Positions 8,264 through 17,087 of a stretch of DNA of 64,000 nucleotides are shown here, in pieces. The DNA is taken from the NCBI GenBank assembly GCA_040754335.1, contig JBFMCV010000001.1:310001-374000 (forward strand), read 5' to 3'. The position numbers and the translations under genes are program-made. The notes beneath the pieces were generated by a model, which worked only from the letters and a program-made list of their open reading frames with translations, was not told where the DNA came from and did no database searches. The DNA is from Thermodesulfobacteriota bacterium. GTDB lineage: Bacteria; Desulfobacterota_D; UBA1144; Nemesobacterales; UBA2774. How positions within the stretch are numbered: position 1 is the stretch's first letter; each line of letters starts with the position of its first letter.

Positions 8264-9262
8264 TCACATCCTAAGATTGACAATAAATTCCTCGAATTTT
8301 CTAAAATTCTTCTCGGTGTCCCTCGATAATAGTATGCGATATCCGGTAGTTTCTCTAGCGAATCTTATAGCCGAGACTGTCCTTTTATAAAAAACAGATA
8401 GAAGCGACAGGGTATCTCTTAGCGGGTTGTTGAAAACAAATTCCATTCCCTGATACAGGCCGAAGCCGATAATAGCCCCCCCGATCAGGCTTTTAAATAT
8501 ACCGTATCCGGAAATCTTTTCGATGCGCGGATCTCCGTTAATCAATCTCTGGGCGACAAAATAAATTTTTTTATCGAGCTCTCTTGTTTCCAGGCGTTTT
8601 TGCCAGTAATCCAAATCGACGAAGAATTTTCGTCCGAACTCCATCCTGTCTACCTCGTAAACGTAACTTCTGGGGATGGATTTGATCTTATTCTCGTCGA
8701 GCGTTCCGACTCGAATAGGAAGAGGCAACACACATCCGGAGCTATTCACCAGCGCTTCGTCGTCCGACATGAGCTTAAAGTTGTCGCTGCCGAGCAAGAC
8801 GAACGCCATTGTTGATTTACCACCGCCTGCGCTCGCAGAAAGTATTACTGCGGTATCTCCGAATGAGAAGGTCAACGCATGAATCCTTAATATTCCGTTC
8901 TTGTCGCAATATTGTCCGAAACGGGATAAAACAAGGAGATAGACGGCCTCCTGAAGAAAATTCGGGTCTCTGCCGTAGACGGTAAATTTCCGCCCGCCGT
9001 TCTCTTCCACGACCACTCCCTTGCCGAAGTAGTCGATTATTTTTATCCCGTCCCCTCTGAACACTATGTTGCGGGGAGTAGAGAAGCTCGCCTTCATCTG
9101 CGGGAAGCTGTCATAAGGAGGCTCGGCCGGCTCGATGAAAATCTCTGCTGCGGGGACTCCGGAGTCCTTGATGAAATATTTGAAGGGCCTGATTACCTGC
9201 GCGGTAAGCTCTTCCGATTGGGAATGTATTTGTATCACAAGACCGTGTATGTCTATTAACAT
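8264..9262 (-). CDS. HprK/PEPCK-like P-loop kinase
   Basis: The 332-residue protein has a Walker A motif SASAGGGKST at residues 142-151 and, shortly after, LMSDDEAL (165-171), which matches the VADD-type motif of HPr kinase/phosphorylase and related small-molecule kinases. The N-terminal 130 residues look like a beta-rich domain seen in HprK-related proteins of biosynthetic clusters. It lacks the full HprK N-domain and there is no PTS gene nearby, so HPr is an unlikely substrate; a metabolite, peptide or glycan is more likely (inference). AAAGGAT lies just upstream of the ATG. It is the first gene of the operon running to 3171. Confidence 0.75.
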   Translation of the reverse strand: MLIDIHGLVIQIHSQSEELTAQVIRPFKYFIKDSGVPAAEIFIEPAEPPYDSFPQMKASFSTPRNIVFRGDGIKIIDYFGKGVVVEENGGRKFTVYGRDPNFLQEAVYLLVLSRFGQYCDKNGILRIHALTFSFGDTAVILSASAGGGKSTMAFVLLGSDNFKLMSDDEALVNSSGCVLPLPIRVGTLDENKIKSIPRSYVYEVDRMEFGRKFFVDLDYWQKRLETRELDKKIYFVAQRLINGDPRIEKISGYGIFKSLIGGAIIGFGLYQGMEFVFNNPLRDTLSLLSVFYKRTVSAIRFARETTGYRILLSRDTEKNFRKFEEFIVNLRM

Positions 9263-9656
9263 GATCCTTTCAAATACGAAAATTCACGCACGGCGTGTGC
9301 GATCGGAGATAGAACCTGATACCCGGGCAAGCTGCGGTTTGATTATATCATAAGTGCTCATGATTACAATTGATTATAGCGCCGGGAAGATTAAGAGAGC
9401 ACCGGCTTCTTTGATGATTGAGAGAGGCGATGAGTTACACTCCGCGGCGTCGTCCGAATACGCTCTTTCTCTCTCGTGCCTCTCGAATGAATCCGGATTT
9501 TGTTTGAATGCTCCTCAGTACAAATAGTCTCCACACCAAATGATATCCGAGAAATCCTGGTTAGTCCCCCCATTCAATCTTGTGTTGTCTAATAACATAT
9601 GATAATTTGTTTCAAGGGGAGAGGGACCCTTTCAATCTATACCTTAGAGAGACCTT
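9263..9656. other. Divergent intergenic region between HprK-like operon and minC
   Basis: The 394-nt region separates leftward and rightward transcription units. It contains one convincing minus-strand promoter (9342-9369). I see no convincing -35/-10 pair for minC; TTGTGT and GATAAT at about 9585-9612 are spaced only 15 nt. Short frames here have no ribosome sites and are not credible genes. Confidence 0.5.
9342..9369 (-). promoter_or_regulatory. Sigma-70-type promoter for the HprK-like/GT/PP-loop operon
   Basis: On the minus strand TTGTAA (9364-9369) is followed after 16 nt by a perfect TATAAT (9342-9347). This would place the transcript start about 70 nt upstream of the HprK-like ATG at 9262. 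Confidence 0.45.
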
Positions 9657-10271
9657 ATGGGAATAACAGTCAAGGGCATGACCGTACCGGCCTTACTGGT
9701 CAAGCTGGATGAAAATATATCCGTGGAAGAGAATATATCCCAGATAAAGGACAAGCTTTCGAGCGATTTTTTTAAGGGCTCCCTCGCCGTGATCGATTAC
9801 GAAGGCACGAAGATTACCGAAGAGAATTTGAAGAAGATCGAGGATGCCGTCAGGAACTCGAACACGAAATTCCTCGGGTATAAGCCCGCTCTCAGGCTCG
9901 AAAAGCCGCAGAAGACGGCTGTCCCGGCGGATAAGCAGGACATCAAGACGCTCAAGCTGATAAACAAGAATATGCGGAGCGGGCAGAACGTGGAGCACGA
10001 GGGGGACGTGCTCGTGATAGGGGACGTGAATCCGGGCTCCTATATCACCGCGTCCGGAAATATCGTTGTCATGGGCACGCTGAGAGGGATCGTCCATGCG
10101 GGGGCGGGGGGGGACGACAGCGCTATAGTGATAGCGCTCAAGCTCAGGCCCCAGCAGCTCCGGATAGCGAGATGGATAACGAGGTCCCCTGACGTATCGG
10201 ACGATCCGGAGTACCCGGAGAAAGCATATGTCAAAAACAACCAGATTTTTATTGAAAAAATTCGAAGCTGA
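9657..10271 (+). CDS. minC: Septum site-determining protein MinC
   Basis: A 204-residue MinC, slightly short for the family. The N-terminal domain (residues 1-100) includes KGSLAVIDYEG. The C-terminal beta-helix domain (from about 108) has the diagnostic GQNVEHEGDVLVIGDVNPGS and GNIVVMGTLRGIVHAG segments, which bind MinD. MinC blocks FtsZ assembly away from midcell. minD follows after a few bases and minE after that, giving the standard minCDE order and a single operon. Confidence 0.96.
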   Translation: MGITVKGMTVPALLVKLDENISVEENISQIKDKLSSDFFKGSLAVIDYEGTKITEENLKKIEDAVRNSNTKFLGYKPALRLEKPQKTAVPADKQDIKTLKLINKNMRSGQNVEHEGDVLVIGDVNPGSYITASGNIVVMGTLRGIVHAGAGGDDSAIVIALKLRPQQLRIARWITRSPDVSDDPEYPEKAYVKNNQIFIEKIRS

Positions 10272-10282
10272 GGGGTATGGAT

Positions 10283-11065
10283 ATGACCAAAGTTATTGTT
10301 GTAACGTCCGGTAAGGGAGGGGTCGGTAAAACAACCGTAACGGCTAACCTTGCGGCCGCCCTCGCGTCTCTGGGCAACAGGGTGCTGACCATAGACGCGG
10401 ACATAGGCCTCAGGAACCTCGACATGATTCTCGGCCTCGAGAACAGGATCGTCTACGATATCGTGGACGTCGTCGAAGGGGTGATACCCCCTGAGAAGGC
10501 TTTCGTGAAGGACAAGAGGAGCGAATCGCTTTATCTCCTGCCGGCGGCCCAGACCAAGAACAAGGAATCGGTGAGCGGCGAGCAGCTTTCAGCGATCGTC
10601 GAAAGGGTTAAATTTAATTTCAACTTTATATTCATTGACTCGCCGGCCGGCATTGAGGGCGGATTCAGAACGGCCGCTGCACCAGCCGAGGAAGCCCTCG
10701 TCGTGGTTAACCCGGAGGTCTCTTCCGTAAGGGACGCAGACCGCGTGATCGGGCTCCTCGAATCGATGGGCAAGGACAAGCTTAATCTGATCGTGAACAG
10801 GATAAAATCCCACCAGGTTAAGAAGGGGGAGATGCTCTCCGTCGAGGACATCGAAGACGTGCTCAGGATCAAGAAGATCGGTGTAATCCCGGATGAGGAG
10901 AAGATGGTCGATTTCACGAATAAAGGCGAGCCGATAGTGTTGTCCGACAACTCGAGCGCCGGCACCGCGCTAAAGAACATAGCCAGACGGCTCATGGGGG
11001 AGGATATACCGTTTAATGAGCTCGAAGAAAAGAAAGGATTTTTCAGCAGATTGATAGGGGGATGA
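10283..11065 (+). CDS. minD: Septum site-determining ATPase MinD
   Basis: A 260-residue ParA-family ATPase. The deviant Walker A GKGGVGKTT lies at the N-terminus after VIVVTS, switch I near DADIGLRNLD, and FIFIDSPAGIEGG carries the Walker B region. The C-terminus ends in GFFSRLIGG, the amphipathic helix that anchors MinD to the inner membrane. An ATG at 10277 is also in frame, but the GAGGGG box is better placed (about 9 nt) for the ATG at 10283, which also matches family N-termini. MinD recruits MinC and is displaced by MinE. Confidence 0.97.
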   Translation: MTKVIVVTSGKGGVGKTTVTANLAAALASLGNRVLTIDADIGLRNLDMILGLENRIVYDIVDVVEGVIPPEKAFVKDKRSESLYLLPAAQTKNKESVSGEQLSAIVERVKFNFNFIFIDSPAGIEGGFRTAAAPAEEALVVVNPEVSSVRDADRVIGLLESMGKDKLNLIVNRIKSHQVKKGEMLSVEDIEDVLRIKKIGVIPDEEKMVDFTNKGEPIVLSDNSSAGTALKNIARRLMGEDIPFNELEEKKGFFSRLIGG

Positions 11066-11068
11066 TCA

Positions 11069-11320
11069 ATGTCATTATTCGGATTTTTCAGACGGAAAAA
11101 ATCGGCTAACGTTGCGAAAGAAAGGCTCAGGATGGTGCTTTCCTACGAAAGGAAGGACCTGCCTCCGAATTTTACCGACAAGATTCAGGGCGATTTAATC
11201 AACCTGTTTCAGAAATACCCTCAGTTTAACCTGACCAACATAGAGATTAAGGTAAAGGAAGGAAACCAGCGGGACGAGCTGTATATATCTATTCCGTTTG
11301 TCGATCACGGCCATCACTGA
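11069..11320 (+). CDS. minE: Cell division topological specificity factor MinE
   Basis: An 83-residue MinE. The N-terminus MSLFGFFRRKKSANVAKERL is the membrane-targeting and MinD-binding helix region. The C-terminal topological domain contains KVKEGNQRDELYISIP. It starts 3 nt after minD and ends the minCDE operon. MinE stimulates MinD ATPase activity and drives pole-to-pole or ring dynamics. Confidence 0.95.
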   Translation: MSLFGFFRRKKSANVAKERLRMVLSYERKDLPPNFTDKIQGDLINLFQKYPQFNLTNIEIKVKEGNQRDELYISIPFVDHGHH

Positions 11321-11468
11321 CCCTTCCGCCGGGCTGTAAGGCCCTCGCAGGATAATTTTAGGCGGACAGCCCTGCTATGATTGGGGAAAAGGCGACGGTT
11401 TACGGCCACGCCCCAAATCTTCTCCTTTAAGCCCTACACAGAATAAGCCCTACTCAGAAAATCGGGAA

Positions 11469-11795
11469 TTAATATACGCAGGATCGTGCGAGCGACTGCC
11501 CGGCGGTTACGTATATGTGTACGCAGAAGGGCTGCATAAGCGCCCCCCTCGCCCTGTCCTCGATCGTGTTCGCGAGCTCCGCAGCCCTCGATTTCTGGCT
11601 CGACGATATCTGGACCCACATCGATACGGGGGATTCCCATTCAACCGTTCTGAAAGTTTTGAGCTGGGAGATGATATGTGTGAAGTGGTCCTGAGACGGC
11701 GTTAACGGAAAATACGTGCTAAGAGCGTGACTGCTCAGCGTGAATACGGAAAAAAACATAGCTGCCGAAAGCGTAAGGGATGTGATAAACTTCAT
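11469..11795 (-). CDS. Small secreted hypothetical protein
   Basis: A 108-residue protein with a signal peptide (MKFITSLTLSAAMFFSVFTL followed by SSHALS, likely cleaved after Ala). The mature part is mostly polar and helical, with two cysteines in the last 20 residues. A textbook AAAGGAGGTAAGG ribosome site precedes the ATG, which supports a real gene. No family is recognised. It is convergent with minE and stands alone. Confidence 0.65.
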   Translation of the reverse strand: MKFITSLTLSAAMFFSVFTLSSHALSTYFPLTPSQDHFTHIISQLKTFRTVEWESPVSMWVQISSSQKSRAAELANTIEDRARGALMQPFCVHIYVTAGQSLARSCVY

Positions 11796-11915
11796 CCTTA
11801 CCTCCTTTAATAAATTAGATTAACACCAATAATATATACCACTGAACCATGCCGATTGTCCAGTGGCCGTATCGTGTTGTTACTAAAATATAAACTTTTG
11901 GTTTAAGAAATCCAG

Positions 11916-12677
11916 CTACTTCGCTATCCATCCCCCGTCCACGGAAAGCATGGTCCCGGTCATAAATCCCACGTTGTCGTCGCATAGGAACAGCACCGAA
12001 TGGGCTATTTCCTCGGCGGTACCGAAGCGTCCTACGGGGTGAAAGGACTTGAAGAGCTTCTCCGCCTCGGCCCTGTCGGGCATCTGCTCGAGGAGTCCGT
12101 CCACCATCGGCGTATCTATGGTCCCGGGGCATATCGCGTTCACCCGTATCCCCTTGTCGGCATATTCGAGGGCCATGCTGCGCGTGAGCTGCGTCACGGC
12201 GCCCTTGGTGGCGTTGTACGCGGCGACGCCGGGCACAGCCTTTAGCCCTAGCACCGATGAGTTGTTGACAATGCATCCGTAGCCCGCCTTGATCATATGG
12301 GGGAGCGCATATTTCGACATCATATACGTCCCTTTCACGTTAATAGCGAATATTTTATCCCACGTTTTCGAATCGGTCTCATGTGTAAATCCGGTCGGGA
12401 GTATCCCGGCGTTATTGAACAGAATGTCGATCTTGCCGTATTTCTTTATAGCGTAATCGACCGCTTCCTTGCAGTCGTCTTCGCTGGATACGTCGCTTAC
12501 GAGGTATTCTATGTCGAACCCCTTTTTCTTTCCTTCCGCGACCGCTTCCTTGAGCGTCTTCTCAGTCCTTCCTGTGATGATAACCTTTGCGCCTTCCTCG
12601 GCAAAAAGGAATGCCGTCGCTTTTCCTAGTCCCAGGCTGCCGCCCGTTATGAGGGCTACTTTGTTTCCGAGCTTCAT
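11916..12677 (-). CDS. Short-chain dehydrogenase/reductase (SDR)
   Basis: A 253-residue classical SDR. Residues 1-20 contain ITGGSLGLG (cofactor motif), with NNAG near residue 90. The catalytic Ser is in NSSVLGLK and the YNATK set follows; a C-terminal SVDGGW is typical. The start at 12677 is chosen because MKLGNKVALITGG is the usual SDR N-terminus and AAAGGAG lies 11 nt upstream; a longer frame to 12731 lacks support. It resembles glucose 1-dehydrogenase/3-oxoacyl-ACP reductase types, but the substrate is undetermined. It is divergent from the SlyD-like gene. Confidence 0.88.
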   Translation of the reverse strand: MKLGNKVALITGGSLGLGKATAFLFAEEGAKVIITGRTEKTLKEAVAEGKKKGFDIEYLVSDVSSEDDCKEAVDYAIKKYGKIDILFNNAGILPTGFTHETDSKTWDKIFAINVKGTYMMSKYALPHMIKAGYGCIVNNSSVLGLKAVPGVAAYNATKGAVTQLTRSMALEYADKGIRVNAICPGTIDTPMVDGLLEQMPDRAEAEKLFKSFHPVGRFGTAEEIAHSVLFLCDDNVGFMTGTMLSVDGGWIAK

Positions 12678-12856
12678 GATGTGAGAGTCTCCTTTGTGGT
12701 TTTTTTCCCTGGATGAGTATAAAGGAATCACTTTTTTTATTCAAGAATTCATACGGTTGTGTTATCATCTGGTCTCGGTTTACACGCATCGGGGCCGGGA
12801 ATTCAGTCCCGGAACCCGCCGGAGTCGCAGAGCCGGGATCACGTACGGAGGTTCTT

Positions 12857-13279
12857 ATGAGCAAAAAAGCCGAGCGCGGCGATGCAGTCACTTTTAATTA
12901 CGAGGGCAGGATAGAGGACGGCTCCACGTTTCACACCTTCGAGGAATCACCAATTACCGTAGATCTCGGCTCGGGGAGCCTGGTCAAGGGCCTCGAGGAA
13001 GGGCTTATCGGAATGGCCGACGGGGAGGAGAAGGAATTCAGGGTTTCACCGGAGAACGGATATGGAGTCGAAAAACCCGAGCTTATTCACACGATTGATT
13101 CGAATCTCTTTGCCGGGACCGAGATCACGCCCGAGGTCGGCATGGTGCTTAAGACCCCTCACGGCAATTGCCACATCACCAGGATGGAGGAGGGGAAGAT
13201 CGAAATAAGCTACAACCATCCCCTTGCCGGAAGGACGCTCGATTACAGGGTCAAGGTAATAAAGGTCGTAAAAAAATAA
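12857..13279 (+). CDS. SlyD-like FKBP-type peptidyl-prolyl isomerase
   Basis: A 140-residue two-domain FKBP of the SlyD type. The FKBP core is split: AVTFNYEGRIEDGSTFHT opens it and SYNHPLAGRTLDYRVKVIKV closes it. The latter motif (NHPLAG.TL) is the SlyD hallmark, with the insert-in-flap chaperone domain between residues 65 and 120. The histidine-rich metal-binding tail of E. coli SlyD is missing. The ATG at 12857 is preceded by CGGAGG, so the longer upstream frame is rejected. It acts as a cytosolic proline isomerase and chaperone. Confidence 0.9.
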   Translation: MSKKAERGDAVTFNYEGRIEDGSTFHTFEESPITVDLGSGSLVKGLEEGLIGMADGEEKEFRVSPENGYGVEKPELIHTIDSNLFAGTEITPEVGMVLKTPHGNCHITRMEEGKIEISYNHPLAGRTLDYRVKVIKVVKK

Positions 13280-13379
13280 CCCTGCGTAACCGTCCGTGAT
13301 CTCAGGAATATCATGCCGCGCAAATACCGCTTGATAACGGTTCCCCCGCTTCATATACTATTAAGCGGAGGTGTGCGGA

Positions 13380-13961
13380 ATGGACACACTGCTTAGTGTT
13401 TTCGTGGGGGTGGGCCTTAGCGCCGCCTGCGGTTTCAGGGTATTCGTCCCCTTGCTCGTAATGAGCATAGCGTCTATTACCGGGCAGATGACATTATCCC
13501 CCGAATTCGAATGGATCGGCACCTATCCCGCTGTCGCGGCTTTCGCGATAGCGACGATATTCGAGATAGCGGCTTACTACATTCCCTGGGTGGACAACCT
13601 CCTCGATACGGTCGCAATACCCGCGGCCACTGTGGCGGGCACTATCGTAATGGCTTCAGCGGTCTCGGAGATGAGCCCCTTCCTCAAATGGGCGCTGGCT
13701 GTGATCGTGGGCGGCGGTGTCGCGGGCACTGTCCAGGGTTTCACCACCATTACCCGCATCGCGTCCACTGCCACGACCGGAGGACTGGGCAACCCCGTCG
13801 TTTCCACTGTCGAGGCGGGCGGCTCTTTACTGATGTCGATACTCGCGATCGCGGTCCCGGTTCTCGCCGTCATAGGCGCGGCTGCGATTATTTTCGTCGC
13901 GTGGAGAAAGATCTACCTCTGGCTTGCCGGCAGACACAGGCTCCAGCCCCGCCACGAATGA
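13380..13961 (+). CDS. DUF4126-type integral membrane protein
   Basis: A 193-residue hydrophobic protein with about five predicted membrane spans and many small residues. SAACGFRVFVPLLVMSIA and the segment around GNPVVSTVEAGGSL match the DUF4126 family as I recall it. Function is unknown; family members are inner-membrane proteins. The ATG at 13380 follows AGCGGAGG and is preferred over a GTG nine bases upstream. It is convergent with the protoporphyrinogen oxidase gene, with 17 nt between stops. Confidence 0.75.
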   Translation: MDTLLSVFVGVGLSAACGFRVFVPLLVMSIASITGQMTLSPEFEWIGTYPAVAAFAIATIFEIAAYYIPWVDNLLDTVAIPAATVAGTIVMASAVSEMSPFLKWALAVIVGGGVAGTVQGFTTITRIASTATTGGLGNPVVSTVEAGGSLLMSILAIAVPVLAVIGAAAIIFVAWRKIYLWLAGRHRLQPRHE

Positions 13962-13978
13962 TCCGGCCTGTAACGTCC

Positions 13979-15400
13979 TCAGATATTGCCTGAGTAAAGA
14001 GACTGGAGCAGCCTTTCGGCCGCCCTCTCCCCGGAGTTTATGCAGTCCGGTATCCCGACTCCCCCGAATGCGTTTCCGGCGACCTCTACCCCGTCGAGCT
14101 TCTTTATCTCCCTCTGTATCCTCTCGACGAGCTCTCCGTGCCCGACGTGATACTGCGGCATTGCCTCGGGGTACCTTTTTATAATCGTGAATACGGGGTC
14201 TGATTTTATACGGAGGAGCCGGCTTAACTCACCTTCGACTGCCTCGATTATACGGGCGTCTTCCATCCTGTACATATCCGGTCTCACGGCTCCGCCGACA
14301 AAGACGCGGAGATACGTATAACCCTCGGGAGCCCTCCCGGGGAATTTCTCGCTGCTGAACGAGCAGGCGATCATGCTGCTGTTCTCGAGCCTCGGTACGA
14401 CGAACCCCAATCCGTCGAGCGCGGCATCGATGTCGCCCTTATTGTATGCGAGTATCACGACGGCTGACGATGCGTATTCGATCTCTCTCAGGAGAGCCGC
14501 GCACTCTCCGGCCGCGTTCTCCAGAAGCCCGGCCGTGAGATAAGCCGGCGTCGTAACGACGACCCCGTCCGCGTTAAGTATTCCCTCCCCTGTAGTTACC
14601 TCCCAGCCGTCGTACGCCTCCTTGATTCCATCCACCGGAACACCGGTCTTTATTGACCCGTCCGGTATCTTTTTTACGAGGGCCTCTACGAGTGTTTTCA
14701 TTCCGTTCCTGTACGAAACGAAGAGGCTGTACCTGGCTCCGCTCTCGACCCCGGCTGATTTCTTTCTGCTCCTGTAGCTTTGATACATGCCCTTGATGAC
14801 GCTCCCGTATCTTTCCTCCATCTCGAGTATCTGGGGCATTGTGGCCCTGAGACTGAGTCTATCGGGGTCGGCCGTATATATGCCGCTTATCATCGGCTGG
14901 GCGGCCCGCTCCAGGGCCTCTCTGCCGAGACGCCTCGTAACGAAGGACGTGAGGCTCTCGTCGGGACGCGGGTTCTTCGGTAAAACGAGGTCCATGAGCA
15001 TCCTAGCTTTCCCCCTCCACGTGAAGAGCGGGGTCCTGAGGAAGGGCATTATACGGGTAGGCGCGAGCATAAAGAACCCTTCGGGCAACGTGACGAGCTT
15101 CCCGCCTATGAGAATATACGTGCGTCTTTTTTCCCTGTTGGTCTCGATAAGCTCGCTTTCGAGTCCGAGCCTCGACGAGAGGTTGAGACCCCAGGGTTTC
15201 GAGGTTATGAACGAATCGGGACCTTCTTCGATCGTGAACCCGTGCCTCTCTACCGTGGAGATCACTCCGCCTAACCTGTCCGATCTTTCGAGGAGGGTGA
15301 TTTCGAGGTTCAGGTTTTTGTCTCTGCCGAGCTCGGAAAGGCGGTGTGCGGCGCTTAGGCCGGTGATACCTCCCCCTATAACGATTACCCGCTTAGGCAT
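13979..15400 (-). CDS. hemY: Protoporphyrinogen/coproporphyrinogen oxidase (HemY type)
   Basis: A 473-residue FAD enzyme. The N-terminal VIGGGITGLSAAHRL is the dinucleotide-binding motif, followed by LLERSDRLGGVI and EEGPDSF, characteristic of oxygen-dependent protoporphyrinogen oxidase. The C-terminal GNAFGGVGIPDCINSGERAA is the second FAD-binding signature. It oxidises (copro)protoporphyrinogen in the late haem pathway; whether the substrate is the copro or proto form cannot be settled by eye. No other hem gene is nearby. The gene in this family is called hemG or hemY in different bacteria. Confidence 0.92.
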   Translation of the reverse strand: MPKRVIVIGGGITGLSAAHRLSELGRDKNLNLEITLLERSDRLGGVISTVERHGFTIEEGPDSFITSKPWGLNLSSRLGLESELIETNREKRRTYILIGGKLVTLPEGFFMLAPTRIMPFLRTPLFTWRGKARMLMDLVLPKNPRPDESLTSFVTRRLGREALERAAQPMISGIYTADPDRLSLRATMPQILEMEERYGSVIKGMYQSYRSRKKSAGVESGARYSLFVSYRNGMKTLVEALVKKIPDGSIKTGVPVDGIKEAYDGWEVTTGEGILNADGVVVTTPAYLTAGLLENAAGECAALLREIEYASSAVVILAYNKGDIDAALDGLGFVVPRLENSSMIACSFSSEKFPGRAPEGYTYLRVFVGGAVRPDMYRMEDARIIEAVEGELSRLLRIKSDPVFTIIKRYPEAMPQYHVGHGELVERIQREIKKLDGVEVAGNAFGGVGIPDCINSGERAAERLLQSLYSGNI

Positions 15401-15731
15401 GATGGTATTTAACCATGATTAACTGTCGATGGAAAGTGCATTAACCTGTCGGGTGAGGCTCCGGGATGTGGCCGAGACGAAGGGCGGAGGGAATTAAAAG
15501 AAAAGACAAGATATAGAGTTCTCGCTATTAGAATTTGATTCTGCATTTTCTGAGTGGTAATTCGCTTTTGTTATCTAAGCGAGGGCGGTCGGTTCTTGCG
15601 CACACTCTAAACCGTTGCTCGAAATGACAAATATTTGTAGGAGCGGCTTTCCTGAATCAAGCCAGTGCTGAACTTGATTCAGTGTTCAGGACGGCCAGCC
15701 GCGATTTGTGTTGAAATGACTGGATTCCAGA
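15401..15731. other. Intergenic region with a REP-like element
   Basis: The 331-nt gap lies between the hemY start and the 3' end of the response-regulator gene. It contains the compound palindrome at 15637-15706. No gene with a ribosome site was found, and no promoter was clear enough to list. Confidence 0.5.
15637..15706. repeat. REP-like palindrome with a nested hairpin insert
   Basis: The outer parts GTAGGAGCGGCTT and AGCCGCGAT are the same as in the compact 25-bp copy at 46293-46317. Here about 45 nt are inserted between them, containing a second palindrome with arms CTGAATCAAG and CTTGATTCAG and an outer CCTGAA/TTCAGG pair. This is a composite structure of two repeat families. Confidence 0.7.
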
Positions 15732-17087
15732 TCAGTTTTCCTTCTGCTCCTTCAGCTTATAGAGGAGAGAGCGGCGGCTTATCCCCAGTATCTTAGCGGC
15801 CTTCGTGCGGTTGCCGCGGGCATCCGCTAGGGCCTTCTCGATGTACGACCTCTCGATCCTGTGCCTGGCTTCTTCGTAGGATAGCGTGTCGAACCAGGAT
15901 TCGGGGCTCGGGCTTTTTTTCTGCTGAGCCTCGCCGAGCTCTATTTTCTGTATATATTCCGAGTCCGAGAGAATCATGGCCCTTTCTATTACGTTCTCGA
16001 GCTCTCTCACGTTGCCGGGCCAGTCATAATTCATTAAGACCGTCATCACTTCCGGTGCTGTGCCCGCGATCCGCCGTTTTAACCGTCCGTTGTATTTGGC
16101 GATGAAATGGCCGACGAGCGGGGGAATATCCTCCTTCCTCTCCCTCAGCGGAGGGATGGTGATCGGGAATACGCTCAGCCTGTAGTAGAGGTCGTTCCTG
16201 AACCTCCCGTCTTCCACATCCCGTACGAGGTCCCGGGAGGTGGCGGCGATCACCCTCGAGTCCGTCTTCATAAGCTTGGTGTCGCCGAGCCTCCTCATCT
16301 CTCCCTCCTGGAGGACCCGCAGCAGCTTCGACTGGAGCGATAACGGGAATTCTCCGATCTCGTCGAGGAACAGGGTCCCTCCGTGGGCCTCTTCAATCAA
16401 CCCTCTCTTCGAGCTGTCGGCCCCGCTGAACGCCCCCTTCGCGTACCCGAAAAGCTCGCTCTCCATGAGCGTCTCGGGTATAGCGGCGCAGTTGACGGCG
16501 ATAAACGGGCCTTCCTTCCAAGGGCCCCCGTTATGTATGGCCTTGGCTATGAGCTCCTTTCCCGTCCCGCTCTCACCCGAAATCAGGACGGTGGTCTTGA
16601 ACTGACTCGCTTTTTCCGAGAGCTTTATGACCTCTTCCATCCGTTCGCTCTCGTAGACTATATCCCGGAACTCTCCCCGGGCTCCGATTTCCTTCTCGAG
16701 GTAGATATTTTTTAGCCTGAGGCGCTGTCTCTCTACCGCCATCCGCATCCTGAGGACAAGCTCTTCCGTGTTTATCGGCTTGTTTATATAATCGTCAGCC
16801 CCCTTTTTAATAGCCTCTATGGAGCTGTCCACAGTCCCGTAGGCGGAGATCATGATTATGACGGGTGAAAGGTCCCTCTCCCTCATCTCTTCCAGGAATT
16901 CCATACCCCCCATTCCGGGGAGCTTTATATCGCATATAATGAAGTCGAACCTGTTGCCCTCGTCGATAAGCGCAAGGCCGGACTTCGCGTTATCGACGCT
17001 CTCCGCTTCGTAACCCTCCATCTTGAATATCAGCGACAACGAATCCCGTATTCCCTTCTCGTCGTCAATTACCAAAATTTTCTGCAT
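15732..17087 (-). CDS. NtrC-family sigma-54-dependent response regulator
   Basis: A 451-residue regulator with three domains. The receiver (1-118) has the phospho-acceptor D53 in ICDIKLPGMGG. The AAA+ domain (about 140-375) has Walker A GESGTGKEL and the sigma-54 contact loop GAFSGA, a conservative variant of GAFTGA. The C-terminal Fis-type helix-turn-helix is in NRTKAAKILGISRRSLLYKL. It would activate sigma-54 promoters when phosphorylated by the sensor kinase encoded just upstream, with which it overlaps by 23 nt. Its targets are unknown; the window has one strong sigma-54 promoter at 58976. Confidence 0.95.
   Translation of the reverse strand: MQKILVIDDEKGIRDSLSLIFKMEGYEAESVDNAKSGLALIDEGNRFDFIICDIKLPGMGGMEFLEEMRERDLSPVIIMISAYGTVDSSIEAIKKGADDYINKPINTEELVLRMRMAVERQRLRLKNIYLEKEIGARGEFRDIVYESERMEEVIKLSEKASQFKTTVLISGESGTGKELIAKAIHNGGPWKEGPFIAVNCAAIPETLMESELFGYAKGAFSGADSSKRGLIEEAHGGTLFLDEIGEFPLSLQSKLLRVLQEGEMRRLGDTKLMKTDSRVIAATSRDLVRDVEDGRFRNDLYYRLSVFPITIPPLRERKEDIPPLVGHFIAKYNGRLKRRIAGTAPEVMTVLMNYDWPGNVRELENVIERAMILSDSEYIQKIELGEAQQKKSPSPESWFDTLSYEEARHRIERSYIEKALADARGNRTKAAKILGISRRSLLYKLKEQKEN

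Noticed and set aside
3171-9262. Lasso-peptide cluster interpretation of the HprK-like/NT/PP-loop genes
   Set aside because: No precursor peptide, PqqD-like leader-binding protein or transglutaminase-like protease is visible, and the PP-loop protein is not a lasso cyclase by its motifs.
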